Source: Actinomycetes bacterium
GTDB lineage: Bacteria; Actinomycetota; Acidimicrobiia; Acidimicrobiales; RAAP-2
DNA length: 64,000 bases
Assembly: GCA_021848365.1 (NCBI GenBank)
Contig: JAJZUS010000001.1
Location: 434,001-498,000, forward strand
Direction: 5' to 3'
Made by a program: the position numbers and the translations under genes. Shown piece after piece: positions 8,838-24,573 of the stretch (the first letter of the stretch is position 1; each line of letters opens with the position of its first letter). The notes beneath the pieces were generated by a model. It did no database searches. It had not been told where the DNA came from and saw nothing but the letters and a program-made list of their open reading frames with translations.

Positions 8838-10051
8838 TCCGCGGGCGCCTCGGCGAGTCGCCCGGGGCGCAGCATCGCCCCGCCGACGAGGAGGGCCACG
8901 CCCGTCGCGAGACCACCACCCCACCAGTAGACGGTGCGGGGGGCGATGAGACTGAGGATCGCCCCGCCGGCGACGGTGGCCGCGACCTGGGCCACCTGGT
9001 TGACGGCGACGAGGGCGGCGAAGACCCGGCCCCGCAGGTGGTCGGGGGAGCGGACCGTGAAGAGCGTCGTCGCCGCGACGTTGGCGATCCCGACGGCGGC
9101 CCCGGCGAGGACCATGAGCGGGTAGATCTGCCACACGGCGCTGACCGCCCCGACACCGGTGACGGCGACGCCGACGACCACGACCGAGACGACGGCCCGG
9201 CGGGCGAAGACCCGCGAGTCCACCACGCCCCGGCCCCCGGCGAGGGAGCCGGCGATCATGCCCGCCCCGAAGGAGGCCCCGAGCAGTCCGTAGGCGAGGG
9301 CCGAGCCGTGGAGGGTCTGGGTGACGAAGAAGACCTCGGCGACGTTGATGACGCCGATCGTCAGCATGAAGGCGAAGATCAGCACGCTGAGGTCGCGCAG
9401 GATGGGGTTGGCGACGATGTGGCGCAGCCCGGCCGAGGCGCGGGTGTCGCCGAGGTGGGCCCCGGCCGGTCGCCGGTCGGCGCGCAGGAGGAGCGTCCCG
9501 AGGCTGCCGAGGAGGAACGAGAGTCCGTCGAGGTAGAGGGGGACGCTCTGGCCCGTCGTGCCGACGAGGAGTCCCCCGAGGACGGGTCCGGCGACCGACG
9601 CGAGCCCCTGGACGGCCTGGAAGACGCCCTGGGCGGCACCGATGTTCGCCTCGCCGGCGATCGACGGGAGGAGGGCGCTGTAGCCGGGCATCGAGAAGGC
9701 GACGCTCGCGTTGAGGACGACGACCAGCGCGATGGTCGCGCTGAGCCCGTGGTAGCGGCCGAGGGCCGCGCTGACGAGGGCCTCGACGACGCCGAGGGTG
9801 ACGAGGAAGGGCTTCGCCCGCACCCGGTCGACGACCACCCCGGCGACCGGCGCCAGCACCCCGAAGGGGACCATGGCGGCGAGTCCCAGCCCGGCGACGG
9901 CCCAGGCGTGGCCGTGGACGGCGACGCGCAGGTAGAGGGCGATCATGGCGAGACCGTCGCCGAGGAAGGAGGCGCCGCGGAAGACGGCGAGCAGCGTCAC
10001 GTCCCGGCGCTGGGTCGGGCTGTAGCCCCGCGGGGCCTCGTCGTCGGACAC
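8834..10051 (-). CDS. MFS exporter (DHA3-like)
   Basis: The protein has 405 residues with about twelve hydrophobic segments and a short charged N-terminus. It has the layout of the MFS_3/enterobactin-exporter-like group: the first loop ends PVAGVVVDRVRAKP, resembling motif A (GxxxDRxGRK), and the central and C-terminal halves are both strongly hydrophobic. The substrate cannot be told. The start is GTG with a strong GGAGGAGG Shine-Dalgarno sequence and a TAGACT box at 10074-10069, divergent from the groES promoter. It overlaps pdxH by the CTAG stop. A drug or metabolite efflux role is an inference from family only. Confidence 0.85.
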   Translation of the reverse strand: MSDDEAPRGYSPTQRRDVTLLAVFRGASFLGDGLAMIALYLRVAVHGHAWAVAGLGLAAMVPFGVLAPVAGVVVDRVRAKPFLVTLGVVEALVSAALGRYHGLSATIALVVVLNASVAFSMPGYSALLPSIAGEANIGAAQGVFQAVQGLASVAGPVLGGLLVGTTGQSVPLYLDGLSFLLGSLGTLLLRADRRPAGAHLGDTRASAGLRHIVANPILRDLSVLIFAFMLTIGVINVAEVFFVTQTLHGSALAYGLLGASFGAGMIAGSLAGGRGVVDSRVFARRAVVSVVVVGVAVTGVGAVSAVWQIYPLMVLAGAAVGIANVAATTLFTVRSPDHLRGRVFAALVAVNQVAQVAATVAGGAILSLIAPRTVYWWGGGLATGVALLVGGAMLRPGRLAEAPAD

Positions 10052-10068
10052 GGCTCCTCCTCCGGCGC

Positions 10069-10074
10069 AGTCTA
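10069..10074 (-). promoter_or_regulatory. -10 box of the MFS gene
   Basis: TAGACT on the minus strand, 17 nt upstream of the MFS start and followed by the GGAGGAGG ribosome-binding site. It is divergent from and about 20 bp away from the first CIRCE-like element, so HrcA binding might touch both genes. Confidence 0.4.
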
Positions 10075-10094
10075 CGAAGGGGTCCCGCGGGGCG

Positions 10095-10149
10095 TTGGCA
10101 CTCCGCGTCCGGGGCTGCTAAATTGGCAGTCGCTCAGTCTGAGTGCTAG
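10095..10149 (+). promoter_or_regulatory. groES promoter with two tandem CIRCE-like operators
   Basis: Two HrcA-type inverted repeats lie one base apart: TTGGCACTC-N9-GGCTGCTAA (10095-10121) and TTGGCAGTC-N9-GAGTGCTAG (10123-10149). The consensus is TTAGCACTC-N9-GAGTGCTAA. TTGGCA (10095-10100) and TAAATT (10119-10124) at 18-bp spacing form a plausible sigma-A promoter embedded in the repeats. HrcA binding would cover the promoter and release on heat shock. The first element is the more degenerate. Confidence 0.8.
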
Positions 10150-10169
10150 GTGCACAGGAGGCACACCAC

Positions 10170-12094
<1,925 letters not shown>

Positions 12095-12112
12095 CTCGCC
12101 CTCGCGAGACCT

Positions 12113-12144
12113 CGAACGGCCGGGCCCTCGGGCCCGGCCGTTCG
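12113..12144 (+). terminator. groEL terminator hairpin
   Basis: A perfect inverted repeat, CGAACGGCCGGGCCC paired with GGGCCCGGCCGTTCG, starts 18 nt after the groEL stop. There is no clear U-tract beyond TCGTCGTCT, as is common in GC-rich actinobacteria. Confidence 0.8.
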
Positions 12145-12247
12145 TCGTCTCGGGGCGTCCGCTAGGGCCCTTTGCCCCGTATCGGGCGAGGGTCGCCCCG
12201 GGGGAGACGTTCTATCGTGAGATGGGTCCCCGAGCGAAGAGGGCGGT

Positions 12248-14473
<2,226 letters not shown>

Positions 14474-14498
14474 GCAGCCGAGCGACCCATCGCGCCAC

Positions 14499-14530
14499 CG
14501 ACGGCCGGGCCCGTGAGGGCCCGGCCGTCG
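14499..14530 (+). terminator. icd terminator hairpin
   Basis: CGACGGCCGGGCCC, loop GTGA, GGGCCCGGCCGTCG: a perfect 14-bp stem 25 nt after the icd stop. It is similar in sequence to the groEL terminator. Confidence 0.8.
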
Positions 14531-14537
14531 TGCGTTC

Positions 14538-14543
14538 TAGCGT
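14538..14543 (+). promoter_or_regulatory. Leaderless-type -10 box of the FAD oxidoreductase
   Basis: TAGCGT sits 6 nt before the GTG at 14550, immediately after the icd terminator. The spacing favours 14550 over the track start at 14547. Confidence 0.4.
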
Positions 14544-14549
14544 GGAGTG

Positions 14550-15767
14550 GTGGACACGATGGACGTCGAGGTGGTGATTGTCGGGGCGGGACTCGCCGGG
14601 CTGCGCTGCGCCCAGGTGCTCGAGGAGCGGGGCCGCGAGGTCGTGGTGCTCGAGCGCTCGAGCGACGTCGGGGGGCGCCTCGCCAGCCGCGTCGTCGACG
14701 GCTACGTGATCGACGAGGGATTCCAGTTGGTGAACCCCGCCTACCCCGAGCTCGTGGCGAGCGGGGTCCTCGCGGACCTCGACGCTCGGCCCTTCGAGCG
14801 CTCGCTCCGTCTCACGATGTCGGAGGGCGTGGTCGATCTCGTCGACCCGCGGAACTCGCCGGGACGGGCCCTCGCCGCACTACGCCGGCTCGCGCCCCTC
14901 TCGGACCTCGTCCGCGTCGGCGCGGTCGCCGCGCGGGCGGCCCTCGAGCCGGTGGGCGCCATCCGGCGCCGGGCCGACCGCTCGACGGCGGCGGCCCTGG
15001 CGGCCCTCGGGGTCGGCCCGGCCCTCGTCGAGGGGGTGCTCCAGCCCTTCCTGCGCGGCACGCTGCTCGAGGGCGACCTCGCCTCCTCGTGGCGGTACGT
15101 GCAGCTGCTCTTGCGGTCCTTCGCGCGCGGGATCCCGGTCACCTTCCCGACGGGCGTCGCGGCCCTGCCGCGGGCCCTCGCGGGGCGTCTGCGCCGCACG
15201 GAGGTCCACCGCGGCGAGGCGGCGACCTCGGTCGCGCCGACGCGCGTCGTCACCGAGCGGGCCGAGTACCGCGCGCGTCACGTCGTCGTGGCGGTCGACG
15301 CCTCCCGGGCCCGGGAGTGGGTGGGCACCCCCGACCTCGGGTGGCGGTCCCAGACCGCCTGGTGGTTCGCCGCGCCCCGCGTGGCGCACGGTGGCCGCCT
15401 GCGCCTCGACGCCACCCAGTCGCTCGTCACGAGCGTCCTCGACCTCGCCGGCCCCGCACCCGAGCGGGCCCCGGCGGGACGCTCCCTCCTCGCGGCCAGC
15501 GCGAACGGGGTCGCCGCCGCGGCGAGCGAGCCGCGAGCGCGCGAGGTGGTGGCCCGCGCCTACGGACTGGCGACGAGCGACCTCGACCTCGTCGCGACGA
15601 CGTTCGTCCCCCGCGCCCTGCCCGTGACGTCCGTCCCCCTCGCCCTCTCGCGCCCGGCGCGCGTCGGGGAGTTCGTGGTCGCGGGCGACCATCTCCAGAC
15701 GCCCTCCATCCAGGGGGCCCTGGTCAGCGGCCGTCGGGCGGCGACGGCGGTGATCACTTTTCGATAG
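14550..15767 (+). CDS. FAD-dependent amine oxidase/phytoene-desaturase-like oxidoreductase
   Basis: The N-terminus VVIVGAGLAGLRCAQVLEERGREVVVLE is a complete Rossmann FAD-binding fingerprint ending in the ribose-binding Glu, and SSDVGGRLASRVVDGYVIDEGFQLV is the GG(R) motif of the amine oxidase/protoporphyrinogen oxidase/carotenoid desaturase superfamily. The C-terminal GEFVVAGDHLQTPSIQGALVSGRRAA is the second FAD-contacting motif. With 405 residues it has the short actinobacterial form. The substrate is unknown; no carotenoid or heme genes are adjacent. I start it at the GTG 14550 because of the -10 box spacing; GTG 14547 and ATG 14559 are alternatives. Confidence 0.82.
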   Translation: MDTMDVEVVIVGAGLAGLRCAQVLEERGREVVVLERSSDVGGRLASRVVDGYVIDEGFQLVNPAYPELVASGVLADLDARPFERSLRLTMSEGVVDLVDPRNSPGRALAALRRLAPLSDLVRVGAVAARAALEPVGAIRRRADRSTAAALAALGVGPALVEGVLQPFLRGTLLEGDLASSWRYVQLLLRSFARGIPVTFPTGVAALPRALAGRLRRTEVHRGEAATSVAPTRVVTERAEYRARHVVVAVDASRAREWVGTPDLGWRSQTAWWFAAPRVAHGGRLRLDATQSLVTSVLDLAGPAPERAPAGRSLLAASANGVAAAASEPRAREVVARAYGLATSDLDLVATTFVPRALPVTSVPLALSRPARVGEFVVAGDHLQTPSIQGALVSGRRAATAVITFR

Positions 15768-15813
15768 TCCCGTTTAGAACAATCCCTTCGATTTCCCTCG
15801 TCACGCGAGTGCG

Positions 15814-15819
15814 TACCCT
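15814..15819 (+). promoter_or_regulatory. -10 box of the TetR gene
   Basis: TACCCT lies 27 nt upstream of the TetR start, followed by a GGGAGGGG ribosome-binding site. The 79-nt gap is visibly AT-richer than the flanking genes. Confidence 0.35.
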
Positions 15820-15846
15820 CGGTGGCAGGTTGGCCAGGGAGGGGAC

Positions 15847-16455
15847 GTGGAGCGCAGAGAGTCGCTGACGCGCCAGCGCATCATCGATATCGCGGCCGCG
15901 ATGGTCGCCGAGTCGGGCAGCGGGAACTTCCGGATCCTCGACCTCGCCGAGCGGGCGGGCATCGGGGTCCCCACCGTCTACTACCACTTCGAGTCGCGCG
16001 ACCAGGTCGTCGCCGAGGCCCAGTTGGCGAACTACCTGCGACTCGCCGAGCCGCTCCACGACCACGTCGAGGCGGCCGTCGCGGCGCTCGGGCGCGACGA
16101 CCGCGAGGGCTTCCTCGCCGCGGTGCGCAACGACCTCGAGGAGTCGTGGTCCTTCGCCGAGGCCGACCAGATCGCCATCGTGACGACGCTCATCGACATC
16201 CACTCCGACGCGGCCACCCGCCGCCGCTTCCAGGAGTTGCTCGAGGGGCAGTACGCGCGCTGGATGTCGCTGCTCGACGACGCCCAGCGGCGCGGCTGGG
16301 TCACCAACCAGACCGACGTGGGCATGCTGGTCGCCGTCTTCTGGGCGGCCTCGGTCGGTCAGCTCGTCATACCGCGGCGCGACGGGCTGGACGTGACCGC
16401 GACCCGGGTCGCCGACTTCTGCCTCGGCGTGCTGCGCTCGCGTCCGATGGACTAG
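15847..16455 (+). CDS. TetR-family transcriptional regulator
   Basis: The protein has 202 residues with an N-terminal helix-turn-helix of TetR type: TRQRIIDIAAAMVAESG, then RILDLAERAGIGVPTVYYHFESRDQVVAEA, the recognition helix region. The C-terminal ligand domain is not recognisable. The start is GTG 5 nt after a GGGAGGGG ribosome-binding site. It converges on the MMPL transporter, the two stops sharing CTAG, and a palindrome overlaps the transporter promoter. It is therefore probably the local repressor of that transporter, which is an inference from position. Confidence 0.88.
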   Translation: MERRESLTRQRIIDIAAAMVAESGSGNFRILDLAERAGIGVPTVYYHFESRDQVVAEAQLANYLRLAEPLHDHVEAAVAALGRDDREGFLAAVRNDLEESWSFAEADQIAIVTTLIDIHSDAATRRRFQELLEGQYARWMSLLDDAQRRGWVTNQTDVGMLVAVFWAASVGQLVIPRRDGLDVTATRVADFCLGVLRSRPMD

Positions 16456-18632
16456 CCCACCGACGGGTCGATCGCCAGCTCCTCCTCGGTCGCCTCGACC
16501 GCCACGTGCGGCACCACCCGGTCGAGCCACCGCGGCATCCACCAGTTGGCCCGACCGATGAAGTGCATCAGCGCGGGCACCAGGACGGTGCGCAGCACGA
16601 AGGCGTCGATGAGGACGGCGCCCCCGAGGCCGATCCCGAACTCGGCGATGATGCGCTGGCCGCCGAAGGCGAAGGAGAGGAAGACCGAGATCATGATGAG
16701 GGCCGCCGCCGTGATGACCCGGCCGGTGTTGGCCTGGCCCCGGATGATCGCCTCCTCGTTGTCCCCCGTGTTGAGCCACTCCTCGTGCATGCGCGAGACG
16801 AGGAAGACCTGGTAGTCCATCGAGAGCCCGAAGAGGATCGCGATCATGATGATCGGGAGGAAGGACTCGACCGGTCCGGTGCCCGCGTTGAGGAGCCGAC
16901 TGCCCCAGCCCCACTGGAAGACCGCGACGACGAGCCCGAACGAGGCTCCCGCCGCGAGGAGGTTCATCGCCGCGGCGACCAGGGGCACCACCACGCTGCG
17001 GAAGGCCACCATCAGGAGGAGGCACCCGAGCGTCACGATCACGGCGAGGAAGAGCGGGATCTTCGCGCCGAGGACCGTCGCGAAGTCGGCGAAGATCGCC
17101 GTGAGGCCGCCGACGTAGACGGCGGTGTGGCTCGAGAAGGTGGCCCGCGGGATCACGTCGTTGCGCAGGTGGTTGATGAGGTCGGTCGTCGCCGCGGCCG
17201 AGGGGCTGGTGGACGGCACGACCGAGATCACCCCGACGGTGCCGTGGGCGAGGACGGCGAGCGGGCTCACCGCGACGACGCCGGGCACGTGCGCGAGCGT
17301 GTGGTCGAGTGAGGTGAGGGCCGCCACGTCGGCGGGACCGTGCACCTCGCCGACGACCGCGAGCGGGCCGTTGAAGCCCGGCCCGAAGCCCTTCGCCAGC
17401 AGGTCGTAGGCCTGGCGCGTGGTCGTCGAGGGCGGGTTGGTCCCCTGGTCCGAGCTGCCGAGGCGGAGGGAGAAGAAGGGCACCGCGGCGAGCACGACGA
17501 CGGCGAGGGCGAGCAGGGAAAGCAGGCGTGGTCGGCGGGCGACGAAGTGGCTCCAGCGCTGCCAGAAGCCGGCCGGGACGACGGGTTCGGGCCCGTGCTC
17601 GGCGAGGGCGCGACGCTCGCGCCGGCCGAGCACGCGCGTCTTCAAGAAGCCGAGCAGCGCGGGCAGCAGGGTGAGCGAGGCGAGCATCGTGATCGCGACG
17701 GTCACCGAGGCCGACACCGCGACGCCGTTCAGGAACGAGAGGTGCAGCACCAGCATGCCGGCGAGGGCGATGACGACCGTCGAGCCGGCGAAGAGGACGG
17801 CCCGGCCCGAGGTGTTGATCGCCGTGACGATGGACTCCTCGACGCTGAGCCCGCGCTTCAGGCCCTGGCGTGATCGGGTCACGATGAAGAGGGCGTAGTC
17901 GATCCCGACGCCCAGTCCGATGAGCGACCCGAGGATCGGGGCGAAGTCGGCGATGTTCATGGCGTGGCTGAGCAGGACCGTCGCCGCGGAGGCGATGCCG
18001 ATCGCGAAGAGGGCGACGCCGAGGGGCAGCAGCATCGCGAGCAGACTCCCGAAGGCGAGCAGCAGGATGATGCCGGTCGCGAGGAGCCCGAAGATCTCAC
18101 CGGGGCTCCCGGTCGGGGCGTCGAGGGCGCCGAAGGCGTTGCCGCCGAACTGGACGTTGAGGGTGGCCGATCGGGCCGTCGCGCCGACGGTCTCCACCTG
18201 CTGGACCTGGGCGCGGGGGATCTTGAAGCCCGGCTGGGCGAAGTCGACGATCGCGTAGGCGATGGTGTGGTCGGTGCTCACCTGGCGGGCGCCGGGGCAG
18301 ACGGTGACGCCGGAGGGACAGAAGGGCGAGACGACTCCCGAGACCTGGGGCAGTTTCGCGACCGCCCGGAGCATCGTGTCGATGGCCGCGGCGTGGCTCT
18401 CGACGCTGCCCGAGCGGGACTGGAAGACGATCTGGTCGCTGTCGCCCTTCGCGGTGGGGATGCGCGCGAGCAGGTCCATGGCCCGGCTCGAGTTGGTGTT
18501 GGGCAGGCTGAACGCGTTGGCGTAGGCGGAGCCGAGGTGGATCGAGAGGCCGTTCATGCCCACGAACGCGACGATCCACAGGATGAGGACGAGCCAGCGG
18601 CGACGGACGGAGAAGCGGGCGAGGGATTTCAT
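16452..18632 (-). CDS. MMPL/RND-family membrane transporter
   Basis: The 726-residue protein has the duplicated RND layout. One membrane segment (ARFSVRRRWLVLILWIVAFVGMNG) is followed by a large extracellular loop, a five- to six-helix block with LGVGIDYALFIVTRSRQ, then the same order again, ending with LFGLSMDYQVFLVSRMHEEW. The intramembrane Asp-Tyr pairs (GIDYALF, SMDYQVF) are the proton-relay motif of MMPL proteins. These transporters export lipids or drugs and power comes from the proton gradient. The convergent TetR gene suggests inducible efflux. The cargo cannot be told from sequence. Confidence 0.9.
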   Translation of the reverse strand: MKSLARFSVRRRWLVLILWIVAFVGMNGLSIHLGSAYANAFSLPNTNSSRAMDLLARIPTAKGDSDQIVFQSRSGSVESHAAAIDTMLRAVAKLPQVSGVVSPFCPSGVTVCPGARQVSTDHTIAYAIVDFAQPGFKIPRAQVQQVETVGATARSATLNVQFGGNAFGALDAPTGSPGEIFGLLATGIILLLAFGSLLAMLLPLGVALFAIGIASAATVLLSHAMNIADFAPILGSLIGLGVGIDYALFIVTRSRQGLKRGLSVEESIVTAINTSGRAVLFAGSTVVIALAGMLVLHLSFLNGVAVSASVTVAITMLASLTLLPALLGFLKTRVLGRRERRALAEHGPEPVVPAGFWQRWSHFVARRPRLLSLLALAVVVLAAVPFFSLRLGSSDQGTNPPSTTTRQAYDLLAKGFGPGFNGPLAVVGEVHGPADVAALTSLDHTLAHVPGVVAVSPLAVLAHGTVGVISVVPSTSPSAAATTDLINHLRNDVIPRATFSSHTAVYVGGLTAIFADFATVLGAKIPLFLAVIVTLGCLLLMVAFRSVVVPLVAAAMNLLAAGASFGLVVAVFQWGWGSRLLNAGTGPVESFLPIIMIAILFGLSMDYQVFLVSRMHEEWLNTGDNEEAIIRGQANTGRVITAAALIMISVFLSFAFGGQRIIAEFGIGLGGAVLIDAFVLRTVLVPALMHFIGRANWWMPRWLDRVVPHVAVEATEEELAIDPSVG

Positions 18633-18663
18633 GGTGACCTGCCAGGACCAGAGGGGGCCTTCG

Positions 18664-18683
18664 TACTATAGGAGTCGTATAGA
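18664..18683. promoter_or_regulatory. Divergent MMPL/Nudix promoter with 17-bp palindrome
   Basis: CTATA-GGAGTCG-TATAG (18666-18682) is an imperfect palindrome in the 65-bp divergent gap. On the minus strand TATAGT (18670-18665) would be the MMPL -10, with GACCGA 17 bp upstream; on the plus strand TATAGA could serve the Nudix gene. The dyad covers both -10 regions, as expected for a TetR-type operator. Confidence 0.45.
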
Positions 18684-18697
18684 GAGGTCGGTCCATC

Positions 18698-19483
18698 GTG
18701 AGTCGCGCGGAGCGCTTCCCCGGACACCAGTTCCCCCAAGTCGTCCCCGAGCCCGACGAGGCGCGTCCGGGCGGGCCGGTCCCGTGGGCCGACCTCGCCC
18801 CCGCTGACCGGCGCCCGAGCGTCGATCGGGTCGTCGAGCGACTCGTCGCGGCCGGTCGGTCGCTCGACGTCGCCCCCGACGCCGCGGTGCCGGCCGAGCT
18901 CGACGCCCGCGGCGGACTCGCGCCGCGCCGTTCGGCCGTCCTGGTCGCCCTCTACGACGAGGACGAGGTGGCCCGGGTCGTCCTCACCCGCCGCTCGAGC
19001 GAGCTGCGCCACCACCGCGGCGAGGTCGCCCTGCCGGGCGGGCGGGCGGAGGAGGGCGAGGACGACGTCGTGACGGCCCTGCGCGAGGCCGAGGAGGAGG
19101 TGGGGCTCGACCGCTCGCTCGTCGAGCCCGTCGCGCGCCTGAGCCCGCTCGTGACCTTCGTCTCGGGCTCCGCGATCTGGCCGGTCGTGGGACGTCTCGC
19201 GAGCCCGCCCACCCTCGTCGCGACGACGGGCGAGGTCGAGCGCATCCTGACGGTCAGCCTGGCCGACCTGCTCGAACCCGGGGCGGCCGTCGTCGAGCAC
19301 TGGCGGCGCGACCCTCGTCGTCCCGGAGCCGACGCCGAGGGCTTCGTGCCGATGTTCTTCTACCGCGTTCCCGGCGAGCTCGTCTGGGGGGCGACGGCGC
19401 GCGTGCTCACGGAACTGCTCTGCGTCGCGACGGGCGTCCCGTGGCCCGGCGAGCCCCGGGTCGGGGGTCGGGCGGCCGGGTAG
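18698..19483 (+). CDS. Nudix hydrolase, CoA-pyrophosphatase-like (NudL group)
   Basis: The protein has 261 residues. A complete Nudix box is visible: GGRAEEGEDDVVTALREAEEEVGL fits Gx5Ex7REUxEExGU. The segment just before it, VVLTRRSSELRHHRGEVALPGG, is the upstream signature of the NudL/NUDT7 CoA diphosphatases (LTxRxxxLxxHxGxxxFPGG). The expected reaction is hydrolysis of CoA or acyl-CoA to 3',5'-ADP and (acyl-)phosphopantetheine. An N-terminal extension of about 70 residues precedes the domain. The start is a GTG. It is divergent from the MMPL gene and upstream of guaB3. Confidence 0.85.
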   Translation: MSRAERFPGHQFPQVVPEPDEARPGGPVPWADLAPADRRPSVDRVVERLVAAGRSLDVAPDAAVPAELDARGGLAPRRSAVLVALYDEDEVARVVLTRRSSELRHHRGEVALPGGRAEEGEDDVVTALREAEEEVGLDRSLVEPVARLSPLVTFVSGSAIWPVVGRLASPPTLVATTGEVERILTVSLADLLEPGAAVVEHWRRDPRRPGADAEGFVPMFFYRVPGELVWGATARVLTELLCVATGVPWPGEPRVGGRAAG

Positions 19484-19486
19484 ATT
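19481..19486 (+). promoter_or_regulatory. -10 box of guaB3
   Basis: TAGATT overlaps the Nudix stop codon (TAG) and lies 36 nt upstream of the guaB3 ATG, whose GGAGGAGA ribosome-binding site follows. Confidence 0.35.
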
Positions 19487-19522
19487 GGTCTCGTCGTCCG
19501 GGCCCGGGCAGTGGAGGAGACC

Positions 19523-20682
19523 ATGGCGGAAGTCGAAATCGGCATCTTCAAGTCGGCGCGTCAGGCCTACGGGTTTGACGACATCGCCATCGTGCCCTCG
19601 CGGCGCACCCGCGACCCCGAGGACGTCGACATCACCTGGCAGATCGACGCCTACAAGTTCGAGCTGCCCATGCTCGGCTCGGCGATGGACGGGGCCGTCT
19701 CGCCCGACACGGCGATCGAGATCGGTCGGCTCGGCGGGCTCGGCGTCCTCAACCTCGAGGGCCTGTGGACCCGCTACGAGGACCCCATGCCCCTCTTCGA
19801 GGAGATCCGCGAGCTCGACGACGACAAGGCCACCGCGCGCATGCAGCAGATGTACCTCGAGCCGATCAAGCTCGAGCTCGTCGAGGAGCGCATCCGCCAG
19901 ATGCGCGAGGCCGGCATCACGACGGCCGCCTCGGTCACGCCCCAGCGCGCCGCGTGGATGTCCGACACGATCGTCAAGAGCGGTCTGCACATCCTCGTCA
20001 TCCAGGGGACGGTCGTCTCGGCCGAGCACGTCTCGAAGACGGTCGAGCCGCTCAACCTGAAGAAGTTCATCCGCGAGTTCGAGATCCCGGTGATCGTCGG
20101 CGGCTGCGCCAGCTACCAGGCGGCCCTCCACCTGATGCGCACCGGCGCCGCCGGCGTACTCGTGGGGGTGGGCCCGGGCAACGCCTGCACCTCGCGCGCG
20201 GTGCTCGGCATCGGCGTGCCCCAGGCGACGGCGATCGCCGACGTCGCGGGCGCGCGCATGCGCCACCTCGACGAGACCGGCGTCTACGTCCACGTCATCG
20301 CCGACGGCGGCATGAGCAAGGGCGGCGACATCGCCAAGGCCATCGCCTGCGGCGCCGACGCCGTGATGATCGGCTCGCCCCTCTCGAGCGCCGTCGAGGC
20401 CCCGGCCCGCGGGTACCACTGGGGCATGGCGACCTTCCACCCGACGCTGCCGCGCGGCACGCGGGTGCGCACCCAGGTGCGAGGGACCCTCGAGGAGATC
20501 CTCGTCGGACCGGCCCACGAGAACGACGGACGCCTCAACCTCTTCGGAGCCCTGCGCACCTCGATGGCCACCTGCGGCTACGAGACGCTGAAGGAGTTCC
20601 AGAAGGCCGAGGTGATGCTCGCCCCCGCGCTGCAGACCGAGGGCAAGGCCCTCCAGCGCGCGCAGGGCGTGGGCATGGGGCA

Positions 20683-20686
<4 letters not shown>
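19523..20686 (+). CDS. guaB3: GuaB3-family IMP dehydrogenase-related protein
   Basis: This TIM-barrel protein of 387 residues belongs to the IMPDH/GMPR superfamily but has no CBS domains, the mark of the actinobacterial/cyanobacterial GuaB3 group. The catalytic loop [13 protein letters not shown] places the nucleophile at Cys222, and [19 protein letters not shown] and [16 protein letters not shown] are group-typical. The ATG at 19523 follows GGAGGAGA; the track GTG at 19511 lies inside that ribosome-binding site. Overlap with guaA (TTGA) and its position place it in GMP synthesis. Whether it acts as IMP dehydrogenase or in another purine step here is not shown by sequence. Confidence 0.9.
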
Positions 20687-24482
<3,796 letters not shown>

Positions 24483-24573
24483 GCCCTGGTCGAGGTGGAC
24501 GGGCGTAAGAGGCCGCTAAGAATCGCCGACGCGCCGACAGGGTCTTTCGGGACAGGTGGAAGAATGGTTCGTC

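Noticed and set aside
7156-9156. 666-aa minus-strand ORF across tsaD, pdxH and the MFS gene
   Set aside because: Composition is Arg/Ser/Pro-rich and it spans three well-supported genes on both strands; a codon-position artefact.
14501-14530. Near-identical GGCCGGGCCC stems after groEL and icd taken as a repeat family
   Set aside because: Both are simply GC-rich terminator stems; similarity is limited to the hairpin core and fits convergent composition.
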